A stretch of DNA of 28,522 nt from Gamarada debralockiae (lineage: Eukaryota > Ascomycota > Leotiomycetes > Helotiales > Hyphodiscaceae), in NCBI GenBank assembly GCA_002803225.1, contig NXFV01001464.1:1-28522 (forward strand), given 5' to 3'. Under the pieces are notes generated by a model. That model saw only the letters and a list, made by a program, of their open reading frames with translations. It was not told the DNA's origin and ran no database searches. The position numbers were made by a program, and so were the translations under genes. Shown here in pieces: positions 9,553 to 19,677 of this stretch (within the stretch, counting starts at the first letter, position 1; the number at the start of each line of letters is the position of its first letter).

Positions 9553-10614
9553 GAGCTTCGACCGGTGTAACACTAGCTTCGAAACTTTCAATCTAGAAGC
9601 TTCAATCAATTGATAGATTTGTGCTTCCTATGGACATGTGTGGGGAAGGACAGAGTGCCGAGTGCAGAGTGCCCAGACCCAGAGCCGCTGTGATCGTCAT
9701 TTTTCAAAAGCTTGTGTGAAACTAGCAAAATACTGTCAGTGACATCGAAAACGGTAACAATACTTAAATAATGGACAAATTAACTGGAGACGAACAGACG
9801 TAACAACAATATAAGACGTATTGTGAATGAAAATTCAATTGGCTCAGCATGACGAGAAGTTTGAAGTGACCCCAAGGCCATAATGGAACACTACTCATGC
9901 CAATATGTTACCAATCCACTTAAACTCGAAAAAGCTTTCGATTTGACATAGATAATTCTCAAAAAAAGACTAGGAGTTGAACAGAGACCAGGAAACGACG
10001 GCTCCCTCAGCCCAAACCACCCCAGGGAGGAGATCCGAATTCTACTTAAACTACTTATCCAGACGAGTCTCGCCAACAAACATAAGTACCATAACGTAGG
10101 TAATGATGTGGCGAAGGCCTTTGCGTTGTGGGACCTAAACTGAATTACGTACCAACGCCAATCAGTCCTGAACTACCGTCATGTAGGGTATTTGTTGAGT
10201 TTAGAACTCAGGCTCCTAGAGGTGGGTGCAAAAGGGCCGCAACTTGGAATAGAAAATTGGCGATGCTGGTGGTGGCAATTACAGGAAAAACGACAACAAA
10301 ATATCCTTGGGAAATGGTGCCAATGGTTGCTGAGGAATGAGGATTTCACGTGGGATCATTATGGTCATTCGAGTCAAAGCTTAACGCTTCCATCTGAGTC
10401 CATAGTTACCACTCTTGACGGCTGCTCTCTTATACCACGTGTTCTGCTTGACAAGATGCGTAAGAGAAATCGGCATTGCCCGGTGGAATGCATGGTATTT
10501 AAACTTATGAAGGCATCTTAGTTATCATAGCGCTTGCCTGACTTGTGCTTCTTCTCATTCTTACTGAATTTAGAGGCAGTGCACAACAGCAGAAGATCTG
10601 ACTAGAGTATTTAT
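9553..10614. other. Intergenic, nothing supported
   Basis: Short open frames at 9891-10079 (-) and 10128-10521 (+) show no domain, no splice support and no coding-like codon bias. There are no repeats that I can see. Confidence 0.5.
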
Positions 10615-11952
10615 CTATTCGTGATATTGATTCAACCTAACTAAGAGGTCAACCAATTCTGGGGTACTCTCGGGATTCATCGCAATCGACTCCAGCGATT
10701 TATATATCGTCTGATCAGTCTGCGTGACCTCCTTCAGCAGAGCCGCCAAGTAATCCATCGTAGGCTGCGTAATCTCCGTTGTGCTCATGACTTCTAAGAA
10801 CTCGGCGAAGAAATCTATAACCGTGATATGCATCAACATGTCCTCTTCCTTGTTCACCATATACAATGCCGCAAACCACAATATGCCCTGCTCTCCCTGT
10901 TGTAGTCCGTATCGCGCTTCAATATCAGGGAAATTTGTATGGGATATGGTGTGGAAATCTAGCGCTGCTAAACGTGGGAGAACTCGGAGGAGTCGAGCTT
11001 GTGCCAAGGATTTCTGTCTTTTGTCCAACCTGCCTTCGCCCGAACCAATTGTCTCAAAGCTACAGAGCGAGAATATCATTTCGTAGATCTCGCGATCCTG
11101 GAAGATGCGGCGCCAGAGAAGACCCTGACCAGGAGGGGTGCGGGAAGCCAGGTCCATGCCATTCATTCTCGCATTGATCGATCTGCGATCACAATCCACC
11201 TCCAACAAATCGCCCAATGCTCTTGTGGCCTTCTCACCGACTTCCACGTGTGGTGTGTTGAGCCACGTTCGAAGGAAACTTTCGACGACACCTTTCATGA
11301 TTGAGAGTATCGCAGTATCACCGGGGCTTCGGGATGCCTTCTCGATGACTGTTATGGCGAGGATGTTTGCGGAAGGCGCTGGGGACAGGAGAGCTTGGAT
11401 GAGAGATTCTTCGGAGGCCAATGTCAAGGCATGTGCGAAATGTATGGGTTTAAGGAGCTTGATAGCTAGGCTTGCCAGGATCGTGGGGTCTTTTTGGTAG
11501 GAGGTAAGGATCTGGGTGAGGGGCGGTAGCAATCGTGGGATTAAGGAGGAGATGTTGCTTTCTGGGAGAAATTAGATAGACTCTTATACTCGAGTGCATA
11601 GTGCAGTGGGATGTTCAGCCCAGTGATGTCGAAATATGGCGAATAACGAATTCCAACGCTGGTGCCGTGTGGCCAGGTCCTGAGTGAGAAACCCTCAACT
11701 TCCAATAAAAGCAAATTCACAAGAATAAGCTTCCACTGAAGATGAGCAATTGCTTTGCATTATTTTGCTGGCAAAACGAACATAACGCACTGAGAGGAGA
11801 CACTAAGATGGCGGACACGCACACGTACCAGTAAGTTGCAATTCTACTTCATCGAATAGCTTCGCGTCAACAGGAGTATCTGGGTCTTCCAGAAGCTGCT
11901 GAAGGTGCCTTTCAAGCTCCTCCAGGCCTGTGATAGGTATATTGCCCTCCAT
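10615..11952 (-). CDS. Hsm3-like protein (26S proteasome base assembly chaperone / mismatch-repair annotation)
   Basis: Two exons on the minus strand: 11952-11829 (starts MEGNIPITGLEEL) and 11561-10615. They are separated by a 267-nt intron with donor GTACGT and acceptor TCTCCCAG preceded by a CTAAT branch site. The phases match and give 356 aa. The protein is helical, ARM/HEAT-like throughout, with the segments TPHVEVGEKATRALGDLLE and GQGLLWRRIFQDREIYE, which I associate with fungal Hsm3 and the related PSMD5/S5b chaperones. In yeast, Hsm3 binds Rpt1 during 19S base assembly and was first named for a mismatch-repair phenotype. The family call rests on these segments from memory; no search was run. 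The protein is shorter than yeast Hsm3 (about 480 aa). It is likely cytosolic or nuclear. Confidence 0.7.
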
Positions 11953-12300
11953 CTCTGAAGCTCCTTCTTGTGCCTGGGTGAGGTCAAAATCTTCCTTGCT
12001 CTCGATCGTTCACCGGGATTGGGTGTTTCCCCGACAGCGTCACCACAACCAGAATAGGGTTCACAGAGTAAAGACGGCCATCTCCCAACGGAATCTCAAT
12101 CGTGGTGGTTATGCTAGGATGGACGAATTTGAAGACCGAGTCCAGCGACCAACATCCGCCGTGATTATGCCAAGGGGAAGGGGATGCACTCGGGTTGGAT
12201 GAAGCGCTTCATCGAGGATGAGGGCGAGTGGAACCCGGATGAGGTTGCGGAGGCTCAGCAGAAGGAGCAGATGAACAGTAGACGACGTCGACTATTATAA
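11812..12300 (+). CDS. Possible small multi-exon protein (start and middle uncertain)
   Basis: The frame ending at 12298-12300 reads like real protein over about 45 codons: NIRRDYAKGKGMHSGW, MKRFIEDEGEWNPDEVAE, then a basic RRRR tail. An in-frame stop at 12130 means this must be an exon or a frameshifted piece. A candidate first exon is 11812-11829 or so: ATG in a good context, reading MADTHTY, followed by a perfect GTAAGT donor at 11831. A short middle exon near 12038-12068 (acceptor CCCGACAG, donor GTAAAG) would connect them. The gene would then overlap exon 1 of the minus-strand Hsm3-like gene within its own intron. I do not recognise the protein; only the 3' part is reasonably supported. 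Confidence 0.35.
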
Positions 12301-12624
12301 ATCTGCGGGGATACTTTACTGCTGGCGTCGAGCTACGGTCTCAAGTATCGCCGTTCCGAAAGGCGGTGGCAGAAAAGTTCCCTTCCCCTCCTGGCAACTT
12401 TGACTCTTTGCGATTCGGACAAGACTCTTATTCACGCAGGTTTTGGTTAATCCAACAGCAAAGCCAACGATAAGGTTGATCAAGGAGCTACTAAGTGTAT
12501 TGCAGCGACTTCTGTATCCGAGCAAACCGTCGCTGGTACCAACCCCAGCCAAGCGGCTTCAAAAAGTTCCCAGTTGAGTCGAGCCACCAGCAAGAACACT
12601 ACCGACGCACTCCATCAATCCGAA

Positions 12625-13434
12625 ATGTCGTTCCGTGGAGGTCGTGGTGGAGCTCGAGGAGGAGGCCTGAAGGGCGCGACCTGGGAGTACGACCCTGATG
12701 TCAAACTCGAGTCGAAGCCATCTGATCTCTTCCCAGTACGTTCAGCGAAATTCAACCAATATCTCACTTTCAAACTAACAACTCTTTCACAGCCTCACCC
12801 CAACCTCAAGAAGCCTAAGCCCTTGACCGGCAAGGAGAAGCGTCAAATCAAGAACTACAAGAAATTGCAGGATGACATTCATCGCGGGCCCCTCTACACC
12901 GAACCCACGAAACGCGACGCTGATGCTCCCGCCAAGACCTTCTCCGAGGCACAATTCAACTCTCAATATGGCAACAAGGGCAAGGCAGATATTGATCCGT
13001 TCCATGGCGTCGAGACTTACTCTATGAAGTATGTTCCCAGGAGGCGAACCATCCCCCAACTCTCTGCTCGTCCCTTCAACAAGGAATTGTTCCCCAAGGA
13101 ACTTTGGGGTGTTCTCGAGGGTGAGGCTGGCGAGGAGGTTCGAAAGCACGTTAATCGCATTGCAGAGAAGAAGGCATTGATGCTGAGTGGCACTGGCACC
13201 AAGAACTCGGAGGAGAAGACTCGCATCATTCTGGAGAAGATCAAGAATGCAACTGGCGCGGAGGACGATGCAGAGTTGGAGGAGGAGGAGGAACCTGCGG
13301 AGGAAGAGGAGCAGGATTACGATTTCGAAGATGATGAGAACGAGATGGGCGGCGATTACGATGGAGAGAAATATTTTGATAACGGCGAAGGTGACTCCGG
13401 CGATGACGGAGACGCTGGAAACGACGATTACTGA
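12625..13434 (+). CDS. RPC31: DNA-directed RNA polymerase III subunit Rpc31 (RPC7 family)
   Basis: Exons 12625-12735 and 12793-13434 with a 57-nt intron (donor GTACGT, branch CTAAC, acceptor TTCACAG) encode 250 aa. The start MSFRGGRGG is typical of the family, so I use 12625 rather than an upstream in-frame ATG at 12574. After DLFP the spliced protein continues PHPNLKKPKPLTGKEK, the conserved Rpc31 segment, then GPLYTE and a central basic region. It ends with a long Glu/Asp-rich tail with a DYDGEKYFDNGEGD motif. The intron length is a multiple of three and keeps the frame open, so an unspliced reading would wrongly insert 19 residues. The subunit belongs to the C82/C34/C31 subcomplex that acts in pol III initiation in the nucleus. 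The neighbours show no operon-like link. Confidence 0.93.
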   Translation: MSFRGGRGGARGGGLKGATWEYDPDVKLESKPSDLFPVRSAKFNQYLTFKLTTLSQPHPNLKKPKPLTGKEKRQIKNYKKLQDDIHRGPLYTEPTKRDADAPAKTFSEAQFNSQYGNKGKADIDPFHGVETYSMKYVPRRRTIPQLSARPFNKELFPKELWGVLEGEAGEEVRKHVNRIAEKKALMLSGTGTKNSEEKTRIILEKIKNATGAEDDAELEEEEEPAEEEEQDYDFEDDENEMGGDYDGEKYFDNGEGDSGDDGDAGNDDY

Positions 13435-13773
13435 TTGTTGGCTGGAGTTGAATGATTCTGCTTTCTAATTTTAGCGCGGAGTTTGGAGAACATGCATTGC
13501 AGGCGTTACATACCAGGTTTCCAAGGCGACAAGGATTTGATTCACTAGGTTAGTCCCAGCGATTCAGAATTCAGATAATATACTACAGTCGCACTTTCTA
13601 TCAGATGTGAACTTGCTAGTTGGAATCGTTCTTCCCAAGGAGGCGATTAAGGCTTAAGGAACTAATCATGCAAGAACGGTGATTTTCAGTCTTTCATTAC
13701 TTTATCGACATTTCAATAGCAATTCAACGACTTCCAACCGCTATTCCTGGGACTAATTTCTCCCGTTTCTTCC

Positions 13774-13782
13774 TATAAAAGG
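13774..13782 (+). promoter_or_regulatory. TATA-like element before the Rpc31-tail copy
   Basis: CCTATAAAAGGG lies about 25-30 bases upstream of the ATG at 13805. It is a good TATA match, but so close to the ATG that a transcript would have almost no leader. It may be chance. Confidence 0.35.
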
Positions 13783-13804
13783 GTCCCTTCAACGCCCCTG
13801 TGAG

Positions 13805-14017
13805 ATGGACAGAGACTACGACTGGGAGACGTACTGTGACAATGGAGAAGGCGACTCAAGCGGTAATGCCTCCAATGGATTCACTGAGACTGCTCAGGGC
13901 AAATCTGAATTTCCGCAAGGGGCTGCAACACTGCAGCAGCCATGCTACTGTGGTATATTTCTAGACCGAGTACGTTCAAATCTCAAGTATCGACGACGAA
14001 ATATCCAACGGCAATGA
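13805..14017 (+). pseudogene. Partial copy of the Rpc31 acidic tail (70-codon ORF)
   Basis: The first ~20 codons read RDYDWETYCDNGEGDSSGN, closely matching the Rpc31 C-terminus (DYDGEKYFDNGEGDSGDD) about 450 bases upstream. At the DNA level about 31 of 44 positions match from the TACGA motif on, with many third-position differences. This points to an old tandem duplication of the Rpc31 3' end. After that the frame continues into unrelated sequence and ends after 70 codons. It is not a functional subunit. Whether the short ORF is expressed is unknown. Confidence 0.5.
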
Positions 14018-14660
14018 AAACACTGTCGATAACAACAACACGTAGAAGAAGGGCAGAAATCTACGATAGTAAATCACCAAGGTCCACCAGCAAAGCTTAC
14101 TCCATTTAAATTATTTAGTGTATGTAAATATATGATATCTTCAAAGAAGTTATCTTACAAGTCTGCAGTACAGGTTAAATCAGTTCATTTTACTCTGAGT
14201 TAAATCATATCGACTCCCATTTCCCCTATCACAATTCATCACTTCCAGCACTCACCTATCTTTCGACCAGTGTCAACGCGTCCAACAACTGCTACAGAAC
14301 AATCCGTTCAACAAAAATCCCCTCTTCCCATCCCGCAAACATTGTTTCCTAAGCAATAAAGCAAAATCATATGCTCATCATCGATTCCATGACAAGGTTG
14401 TAAGGAAATGTAGCAGCATACTGAGAGACTAGTGAACAAGCGCACGCCATCTTGCTCCTTTCCCTGAGGAATGGGTGACTGGGGCGAGGAAAGGGGAAGG
14501 AACTTTCAGAAGGCGCTTATGGATGCTACCATCTTTCATTTCCTTGGGGGAATAATGCAATGAATAGCTTCGCTCAATTAAATGTTTGTGGTTATTTATT
14601 GAATCAAGCACGGAACGTCTTAAATCGTGATTTAGTGAAGGGTATGGCAACACTGGCAAA
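14018..14660. other. Intergenic, weak coding traces on minus strand
   Basis: No supported gene. A minus-strand frame at 14429-14659 reads somewhat protein-like (HLIERSYSLHYSPKEMKDGS) and could be a further fragment of the decayed block at 14661-15100, but I cannot join them. Confidence 0.35.
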
Positions 14661-15110
14661 TCAGTTGATAATGGTCGTCAGAAAAACACTTTGATATGCT
14701 CTCGAAACATCCCTCAATCTCTCAAATCTTTTGAACAATCCAAATCTGTTAGCTGCGAACTCGCATTGAGAGTCCCACCTCTTCTCAACTGCTTGGACAT
14801 TCGAAAGATCAAGTTCGATTCTTGCTACCAAATCTCTTCTCCCAACGACATCAAACTCTTCCAACACCCTCCCCGCTCTTACTCCTTCCTAGCATCAACC
14901 ACATGCCGTCCACTCGCTCTCTTAACAGTCCCAAGTTCCGACAGTTCCAAATCCGGGAAGACTTTCTGTACCTTAACACCAAGGTACTGACCCCACACTC
15001 CCTGCAAACTATAGAACGTCGATCGTGTCCATCATCTCTCCCGAATCTTCGGATCAGAGAAGAGGGAAACGTTCGACTTTTGCGGTCCAAGCGGGCCCTA
15101 AGAAGATGGA
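14661..15110 (-). pseudogene. Broken coding remnant, family not recognised
   Basis: Two protein-like blocks on the minus strand lie in different frames. The upstream block reads FYSLQGVWGQYLGVKVQK and continues to GRHVVDARKE before a stop (about 15041-14900). The next block reads RVLEEFDVVGRRDLVARIEL and continues to RFGLFKRFERLRDVSRAYQ (about 14886-14661). Before the first block, DPKIRER appears in yet another frame. The composition and helix patterns look like a once-functional gene broken by at least two small insertions or deletions. I do not recognise the family. Overlapping plus-strand frames are probably antisense shadows. Confidence 0.5.
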
Positions 15111-15375
15111 AAGAGCATAATCGCTCACGTTGGTTGAATCAACTGAGAGTAGATGGGATAGTGTCCCTTCTGAACTTTTCTTTCATTTTCTCTGGTTCGA
15201 ATGGGAGTCCAAGCCTGTTACAGAGTTTACAAGTCGTGTGATCTCTATGTCGCAAACACCTCAATCAGTCGAGATTTGTTCACGTCGCCCAGATTATAGT
15301 GGACTGTTTCGTGAAATAGGAAATGAGAACCTTGATGTTTGGTCCAGTCTAATGCTCGCTTGTTGCCACCCGATA

Positions 15376-15700
15376 TCACTGGCCAAATAAATGCACACCT
15401 CGAGCAAAACAAGCTTCACGCAAAGCGTGAACCCCTTGTCCTGGGAGGTGATCAACCTTCACAGCTTTTAAATCAGGGAAGTGGCGTCTCCTTCCTCAAC
15501 AACACCTCCACAATCTGATCAAAGACATACTCTCTGTTCTCCAACCCATACTCGCTTTCGCCCAAATTGTCAACTCTTCAAGTGACCCGGGTAGATACTG
15601 CCAAAGCGATTTCTCAGCTTTGAATCCGCATGAGTTGTGAATACACCCCGCGGCTGAGCTGCCAAGACCGGATAGGCGCCTTCTTGGAACCTGTAACAAG
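15376..15700 (-). pseudogene. C-terminal remnant of an F-box/LRR-type protein
   Basis: Three frames must be joined to read the protein: YLPGSLEELTIWAK, then EYGLENREYVFDQIVEVLL and RKETPLP, then DLKAVKVDHLPGQGVHALRE ending LFGQ and a stop at 15376. The segment is typical of the C-terminal end of fungal F-box/leucine-rich-repeat proteins that finish with an LRR and a short helical tail. The breaks are single-base-type shifts near 15560 and near 15477. No start or F-box is seen upstream; those sequences are lost or too decayed. F-box proteins normally link substrates to SCF ubiquitin ligases; this copy cannot be intact. Confidence 0.55.
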
Positions 15701-16442
15701 CCTTAAGTCGGGCGTTATTACTCTAGCCTGCGTTGTGTTTCGAAGCAGAGAGCGTTTGCTCAAGCAATCTTAGTTATTTTGAGAGAAGGGTAGACCTAAT
15801 GCAATACTATTGGTTAGACTTATAGTAGACCTGAATACTACTATTAGAGCCTTGCTCCTCTGGCTTTTGCGAAGCGGCTGCTTGTCACGAGTCCAAATTC
15901 AAGGCCTGGAAGGCAAGGGAGAATTGGCTCCTATTATGACTATTCTAAACTAAGGAGGGAAGAAAGAGGGTTCGAAGAACTCTCCAGCTTAAATACAGTT
16001 GCACGTAGGCCAGTGTCACGGCACCATAGAGAGGCCTCAAGAAGAGCATGATAGTATTGCACTAAGAGTGTAGAAAACTAAGCTAAGGAGAGAAGGAGAA
16101 CTCTGGGGAGATCTGCCAAACCACGCTAGGCTAGCTGTAATAGCGCTAAGGTCAAACTTGGAACTACGCTAATATTGAGCCTTGGCTCAACACATTCCTC
16201 TCCTGTGATGACCCTAAAGGAATTGATACCTGAGGCTCCAAGGCACCGACGATTTTCCCAGTTAGTCACGTGGTTCTTATAATTGTAAGAACCTCGCTTA
16301 GATCACATGAGGGCCAGAGCTGTCACTACTGCTTAATCAAGCCTTATAGCTAGCTATACAACTTGCCTCTTTCGCCTTAGAGCCGTTATCACGTGCTACT
16401 TAAGCCAACAGTTCTAAGATTAAATCCAATTAAATTCCCTTT
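15701..16442. other. Gene-free stretch with hairpins, probably repeat-derived
   Basis: No open frame of note. Two perfect hairpins are present: TTGAGCC/GGCTCAA at 16175-16190 (2-nt loop) and GGTTCTTA/TAAGAACC at 16272-16293 (6-nt loop). Recurrent CTAAGG-like and GTAGACCT motifs suggest old repeated DNA. The first ~60 bases may still belong to the F-box/LRR remnant. Confidence 0.45.
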
Positions 16443-19167
16443 TCAAGCTAATTTATCTACACAGCTTTCTAGATCCATAGCGGTACAACGTGTGATAGAA
16501 TGATTCTCTCCTAAAACTCTTGTCATGATGTTTAGGAGATCTTGGAATATTGGAGCAGCATCTTTATACCCGCCTTGGTGTCTTAGAAGACTAGCCATAG
16601 CGGACATAATTCGCATAGTGGTCAAGTTCTCGTCACCCAATGCTTTCTTGCACCTCATCAAGGTATCCCGGAGCATCTTCTCAGCTTCCTTATGCCTGCC
16701 TTGATTTGCAACTGCAAATGCCACCTTCTTCTCACCAATGAAAACGTCAGGATGATCATCCAGAAGCAATGTCTTGCTTCTCACCAACACTTCGCGGAAA
16801 ATGGATTCGGCTTCTTCGTGCCGTCCTTGCAACATTTTTGAGGTAGCCACGCGGGAAAGGTCATGCAGAGCATCTCGGTGGTGGCCCTCTCCAAGTACTT
16901 GCACTCTCGTCTCCAAGACCTGCTTGAATAGTCGTTCTGCCTCTTTGTGTTTGCCCTGTCTCTCCAGGTGTGACGCTATATCAAGTAGGCTTTGTAGGGT
17001 ATCAGGGTGCGCTTCACCCAATACTTTCTTCTTCGTAGTCCACACCTCCTGATAAACCGTGTCTGCTTGGCTATACAGTCCTTGCCGACTGAGGCAGAAG
17101 CCAATGTGAGCTTGTGCTCTCACTGTATCAGGATGCTCGTCACCGAGTGCTCCCTTTCGAAATCTCCAAATATCCTCAGTGAGCAGCATACTAGCAAGAT
17201 GGTCACCCTCTTCGCTCAATGCGATGGCAAGGAGTAGCTTCGCTACTAATGTGTGGGGATGGTTTTCCCCTTGCAATTCTTTCCGTGCTTTCCATAAACG
17301 TCGGCATGTCTCCACTGATTGGCCTCGGAGACCTTGTCTTACTTGTGACAAGGCAAGGTCGCCCATTACCTGAAGAGTCAATGGATCCTCGCTTCCAAAT
17401 ATCTCTCGACAGACCTTTAGGACTTCATATTGTATATATGCCGCCTCCTCAAATCGCTTTTGATATACCAGAGATACCGCCAAGGACAACTTGGTTCGAA
17501 GCGTATGCCTGTGTTTCTTCCCTACAACCTTCGTGAATGTATCCAACACCTGACGCTGCAAGCCTTCCGCAGTAGAGTAGCTGCCCTGTTCTTGAATAAC
17601 GATGGATAAATGCAAGCATGACTTCAGGGTAGCCAAGTTGTCATTTCCAAAAGCCTTCTGCCCAACTTCCACAACTCGGCGCAAGAACGCTTCAGCTGAC
17701 TTATATCGGCCTTGTTTGTAGAGTACGAAGGCCAGATTACGCAGTGCATCTAAGGTCTCTTCGTTCTCTAGCCCATGCTCTAGCTCAACCCTCGCAAGGT
17801 GCTTTCGGCGACTCTCTTCCTCAGCTTCGAAGCATCGGCGTCCTTGGGATAAATAGTCGTACACCTCTGGGAGTTGCTCCGTATGCATTTCCATTAACTC
17901 ACTCGGTGCCAGTCCAAGCATGTTGTCTGCAGGGTCATCATTGCGTCCCTCGCTTTCCCCTCTGATGTTTGTGGAGCGGTTACCCTCGGGCGAATCTGTT
18001 GCGGGGTGGTATTGAGTTGACATCGGAGAGCTCGCAGGAGCTTGTGGATAATCCGAAAGTAATACATCCAAACTTGACAACTCGCCCCCGGAGGAGCTCA
18101 AAATATGCTGTAGACCTTCATGGCCTCCATCATATTCTGTGACACCATCTATTTTATACCGGGAAAATTCGGAGAATTGGAGGGGACCTAGACCGCATCC
18201 TGTCGATGGCGACGGGGTATTCTGAATCCACGAACATGATGACGCAGAAGAAAGAACAATGAGATCACTCTGTGAGGAAGTTATTTTCGGTGAATTTGGC
18301 GTTGGTGACCGTGAAAACGTCGAAGCAACGGGGCCTTTTGCCTGGCTTGGGGTTTTTTCTCCCTCTTCGAAAGATGATGTGGGTGGTGTGTGCACAGTAA
18401 AAGCTGGAGAGGAAGCTAATATTGTACGTTAGTTAAACAGGATTAACGTACACTTCAGGACTGGCTTCTGACCGTTAACTGGGCTTACCATTGAGAGCAA
18501 TGAACTCTCTGAAATACTATTTCTCTTCAGAAATCGATCTATGTTTGCTTCCTTCACTGGCTTCTCATTTATGTAGAAAGCGCTCCGTTTCGCCTTTAGT
18601 TTCATCCGTTTAAGCCTTATACGAGCAATCTCGAGCATATCATTTTCTTTGACATTTTTCGTATTGAGCTTCCATTTTCTAAGCCTGTCTTTCAGCTGCT
18701 TTTCCCTGGAAACCTAGTCAGCCCTACCGACCTCAATTCACATGAGGGCCACAAACTTACGTGACGGCGAATCCAATCTCCTTCAGAATGTTGACGATAT
18801 CCTTAGCAGTTCGGTTTTCCTCAATGTAAAGTCTTTGAATTATAGGCTTCTGCTCCTCCCATTGGCGAACATACCTACGAGCGGAGCCTTGCCATGATTC
18901 GCTTGGTGTGGTGAAAGCAAAACTCATCGAGCTATCCATAATTGGCGCCAAGTTGTTGCCCAACTTTTGAAACTCTCTAGGAATGCTATGATTGCAGTGA
19001 GTATTACTGCGATGCTCGAAAAGAGCCAGCCCTATATTAATATACCGGTATCTTAGTTCAGGGCTGTCTGTCTGCCTCGGATTTTCCTGGTTCACCGTCT
19101 CGGAAGCACACAGCCGACCAACATGATCGATCATAGGAGTGATTTTGGGTTTTTCCTCTAACCTCAT
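16443..19167 (-). CDS. Clr5-domain protein with kinesin-light-chain-type TPR repeats, 873 aa
   Basis: Three minus-strand exons: 19167-18761, 18705-18452 and 18403-16443. The introns are 55 nt (donor GTAAGT, branch CTGAC, acceptor TTTCCAG) and 48 nt (donor GTACGT, branch CTAAC, acceptor CTCCAG). All phases match and the total is 873 codons. Residues ~99-150 form a Clr5 domain (W-x2-QKPIIQRLYIEENRTAKDI, then EKQLKDRLRKWKLNTKN after the splice). A basic segment and a long Ser/Pro-rich linker follow. The last ~430 residues hold about ten 42-residue TPRs with the LG-(D/E)-x-HP-x-T-(L/V) signature. No NACHT or NB-ARC domain lies between them. Met77 (MDSSMSFAFTTPSESW) is a likely alternative start, since most Clr5 proteins begin near this motif. 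The family is abundant in filamentous fungi and its role is unclear. A MITE lies 77 bp upstream. Confidence 0.85.
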
Positions 19168-19244
19168 TTGGAAGTTTAGTACTTTTGCCAGCTACAGAAC
19201 TTCAGCAGCTTCCCCATCACTTCACTACATTTAATACTGTTGTA

Positions 19245-19568
19245 CAGGGTGGAATAAAATGTTTCACCGGGGGTTAGCCCGGTTTGGCTGACAAGGATGT
19301 TCCGCCAATGATCCCCAAGTGTTTACATGCTGCTTTTGCCTTACTTTTCAAGTGAGAAATATCAGAAATTTAACATGAAATAAGCATGCAGTCGATATAT
19401 CATATTCCTACACCTAAGACGCCTACAGATGAGAGATCAGATATGAGATAAGGACGACAATGAAAAAGCGCTGCTAGGCTGTCATTGATGCGAATGGAAT
19501 GTACACAAATAGCTTCAATAAAGCGGCACTAGTTGCGCTAACCCTCGGTGAACATTTATTCCACCCTG
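19245..19568. mobile_element. Tc1/mariner-type MITE, 324 bp, TA target duplication
   Basis: The left end reads CAGGGTGGAATAAAATG and continues TTTCACCGGGGGTTAGC. The right end is its inverse (CAGGGTGGAATAAATG, then TTCACCGAGGGTTAGC when read on the other strand). The inverted repeats are about 34 bp with two 1-base gaps and few mismatches. TA dinucleotides flank both ends (19243-19244 and 19569-19570), as expected for Tc1/mariner insertion. The interior has no transposase frame, so the element is non-autonomous. It sits between the Clr5-TPR start codon and the broken F-box/LRR gene, probably inside the Clr5-TPR promoter. Confidence 0.88.
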
Positions 19569-19677
19569 TACAATAGTGTTGTCATACGCTCAGACTACCT
19601 TAAGCGATTGGCTTTCAAAATTCTGGTCACGTGAATCACGCACGTGAGGAACACCGAAACACATCTCTTTGATCCTA

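Noticed and set aside
10866..11500. Plus-strand ORFs of 101-120 codons
   Set aside because: They lie antisense to the well-supported Hsm3-like exon 2.
12574..12624. Upstream in-frame ATG for Rpc31
   Set aside because: The family start MSFRGGRGG at 12625 fits; the 17 extra residues do not resemble the family.
14691..15390. Plus-strand ORFs resembling LRR fragments (IPQSLKSFEQSKS, 14822-15241, 15130-15390)
   Set aside because: The minus strand over the same DNA gives longer, more protein-like blocks; the plus frames are probably antisense shadows.
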